Source: Candidatus Tariuqbacter arcticus
GTDB lineage: Bacteria; Electryoneota; Tariuqbacteria; Tariuqbacterales; Tariuqbacteraceae
NCBI GenBank assembly: GCA_013202315.1
Contig: JABMRZ010000153.1
Span: 1 to 7,477 of the forward strand
Length of the DNA stretch: 7,477 nucleotides
Direction of reading: 5' to 3'
A model generated the notes under the pieces. It was given only the letters and a program-made list of their open reading frames with translations, had not been told where the DNA came from and searched no databases. The position numbers and the translations under genes are program-made. Each line of letters begins with the position of its first letter. Position 1 is the first letter of the stretch. This document shows, one piece after another, positions 6,266 to 7,477 of this stretch.

Positions 6266-7378
6266 ATGGAATATGAAGTCCGTTTCATCGACTATCCAAA
6301 ACAGTATAAAAAAATTCGCAAAGAAATTCTTGAAACCATCGATACAGTGCTGTCTCGCGGCGATGTTATGATGCGCCGGCAAATGCGCCATTTTGAGAAT
6401 AATCTTGCTGCTTTTGTGGGAACTAAATATGCGGTTGGCACCAGCAACTGCACCGATGCCATGCATCTGACCCTGCGAGCGGCAGGTATCGGCGCCGGTG
6501 ATGAAGTCATCACCGTTTCCCATACTTTCATCGCCACCGCAGCCGCCATACATCACGCAGGCGCTGCACCTGTTCTTGTGGATATCGGCGAAGACCACAA
6601 TATGAATGTTGATTTGCTGGAAGCCGCCATAACCCCTCAAACAAAGGCGATCATACCAGTCAATTTGAACGGCAGGCTGTGCGATATGGAAAAGGTGCTG
6701 GCTATTGCTGAAAAACACGGTTTGATAGTAATTGAAGATACCGCTCAATCGCTTGGAGGATCCTTCAAAGATATAAAAGGCGGGAACTGGGGGCTCGCCG
6801 GATGTTTCAGCTTCTATCCCGCTAAATTATTGGGAGCATACGGTGATGCCGGAGCAATGGTAACTAGCAGCGAGGAAATTGCCCAAAAGGTTTGCGCTTT
6901 GCGTGACCATGGAAGGATGCCTAACGGTGATATCGCCGGTTGGTCTTTCAATTGTCGATTGGATAATTTGCATGCTGCAATACTCGACTTAAAGCTTAAG
7001 AATTTGCCGGAGAGCCTTGAACGCCGCCGGGAGATAGCTAAAATATATGATGATGGTTTGAGCGGATTATCCCAGCTCCAACTGCCACCAGCCCCCTCGG
7101 ACGATGGAGATTACTATGATGTTTTCCAGAACTACGAGATAGAGGCGGATGATAGAGACAGTCTTGTCGATGATTTGCGGAAAAACGGAATTGAAATAAT
7201 GCTCCCCTGGGGCGGCGCTGGCGTTCACCAATTCAAAGCGCTGGGTTTAACCCACTTCAGACTTCCCCGTACGGAGAAACTGCTTTCAAGAGCGCTGCTA
7301 CTCCCAATGCACCCGGAACTGGAAGATGAACAAGCCGAATATGTGGTGGAAGTAATTAAGAGACATTATCATAATTGA
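6266..7378 (+). CDS. DegT/DnrJ/EryC1/StrS family sugar aminotransferase
   Basis: PLP-dependent fold-type I aminotransferase of 370 aa, the usual family length, that normally moves an amino group from glutamate to a 3-keto or 4-keto nucleotide sugar in the cytoplasm. Visible motifs are GTSNCTDAMHLTL (58-70, phosphate binding), VSHTFIATAAAI (84-95), IEDTAQSLG (156-164, with D158 expected to contact the PLP ring nitrogen), SFYPAKLLGAYGDAGA (182-197) with K187 as the Schiff-base lysine, RDHGR (213-217) and RLDNLHAAIL (231-240), where H replaces the more usual Q. It lies 43 nt after the E1-beta stop and has its own strong ribosome site, probably in the same operon. The family includes makers of Fuc3NAc, Qui4N, perosamine and deoxyamino sugars of antibiotics; the exact sugar cannot be told here. 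It suggests that the neighbouring E1 pair also serves sugar synthesis. Confidence 0.93.
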   Translation: MEYEVRFIDYPKQYKKIRKEILETIDTVLSRGDVMMRRQMRHFENNLAAFVGTKYAVGTSNCTDAMHLTLRAAGIGAGDEVITVSHTFIATAAAIHHAGAAPVLVDIGEDHNMNVDLLEAAITPQTKAIIPVNLNGRLCDMEKVLAIAEKHGLIVIEDTAQSLGGSFKDIKGGNWGLAGCFSFYPAKLLGAYGDAGAMVTSSEEIAQKVCALRDHGRMPNGDIAGWSFNCRLDNLHAAILDLKLKNLPESLERRREIAKIYDDGLSGLSQLQLPPAPSDDGDYYDVFQNYEIEADDRDSLVDDLRKNGIEIMLPWGGAGVHQFKALGLTHFRLPRTEKLLSRALLLPMHPELEDEQAEYVVEVIKRHYHN

Positions 7379-7439
7379 CTATTGTGAAATAACTTCCAAT
7401 TATACTGGATCTTGAAAATATTTTCGTATTCTGATGTAG

Positions 7440-7460
7440 GGGCGGGCTTCAAACCCGCCC
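7440..7460. repeat. GC-rich palindrome (REP-like or terminator-like)
   Basis: GGGCGGG (7440-7446) and CCCGCCC (7454-7460) are perfect 7-bp arms around CTTCAAA, with two more A/T pairs possible inside after one mismatch. It lies 61 bp past the aminotransferase stop codon. No T-tract follows on the plus strand, so an intrinsic terminator is less likely than a dispersed palindromic element, although the stem could still stop or protect the transcript. Confidence 0.6.
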
Positions 7461-7477
7461 AATTTATCGGAAAAGAC

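Overview
The window looks like one edge of a surface-polysaccharide (capsule, exopolysaccharide or O-antigen) locus in a Gram-negative bacterium. A Wza-like outer-membrane export protein implies an outer membrane. DNA of moderate GC, three non-ATG starts out of five genes, heptanucleotide tandem repeats and small dispersed-type palindromes fit an uncultured environmental lineage, but I cannot name the phylum from the sequence alone.

Layout. Positions 1-192 hold a degenerate 7-bp tandem repeat (unit CCTAAAT) and a weak hairpin past the end of the first gene. On the minus strand lie an export operon read from right to left: a Wza-like polysaccharide export protein (2538-3449, TTG start) followed by a Wzz/BY-kinase fusion of the Wzc type (193-2478, GTG start) with an exceptionally tyrosine-rich C-terminus. 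A good sigma70-like promoter for this operon can be read at 3592-3620. Positions 3450-4265 form a long divergent intergenic region. It holds two short ORFs that look like gene remnants, a degenerate palindromic repeat, a second 7-bp tandem repeat (unit TAACCCC) and two perfect palindromes just before the right-hand operon. On the plus strand are E1-alpha and E1-beta subunits of a thiamine-diphosphate (ThDP) 2-oxo-acid dehydrogenase-type enzyme (4266-5252 and 5236-6222, overlapping by 17 nt), then a DegT/DnrJ/EryC1/StrS sugar aminotransferase (6266-7378). A GC-rich palindrome closes the window.

How the genes may work together. Wza and Wzc are the outer-membrane exit channel and the inner-membrane co-polymerase/kinase that controls chain length and export. 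The right-hand operon pairs a ThDP enzyme with a nucleotide-sugar aminotransferase and has no E2 or E3 subunit in view. Established chemistry allows such an E1 pair to work as a carboligase that adds a two-carbon acyl unit to a keto sugar, as proposed for the AviB1/AviB2 pair in avilamycin biosynthesis. I therefore infer that the operon may build an unusual branched or amino sugar for the exported polymer. This is the most interesting hypothesis in the window, but it rests on context and on motif differences from classical pyruvate dehydrogenase, not on direct proof.
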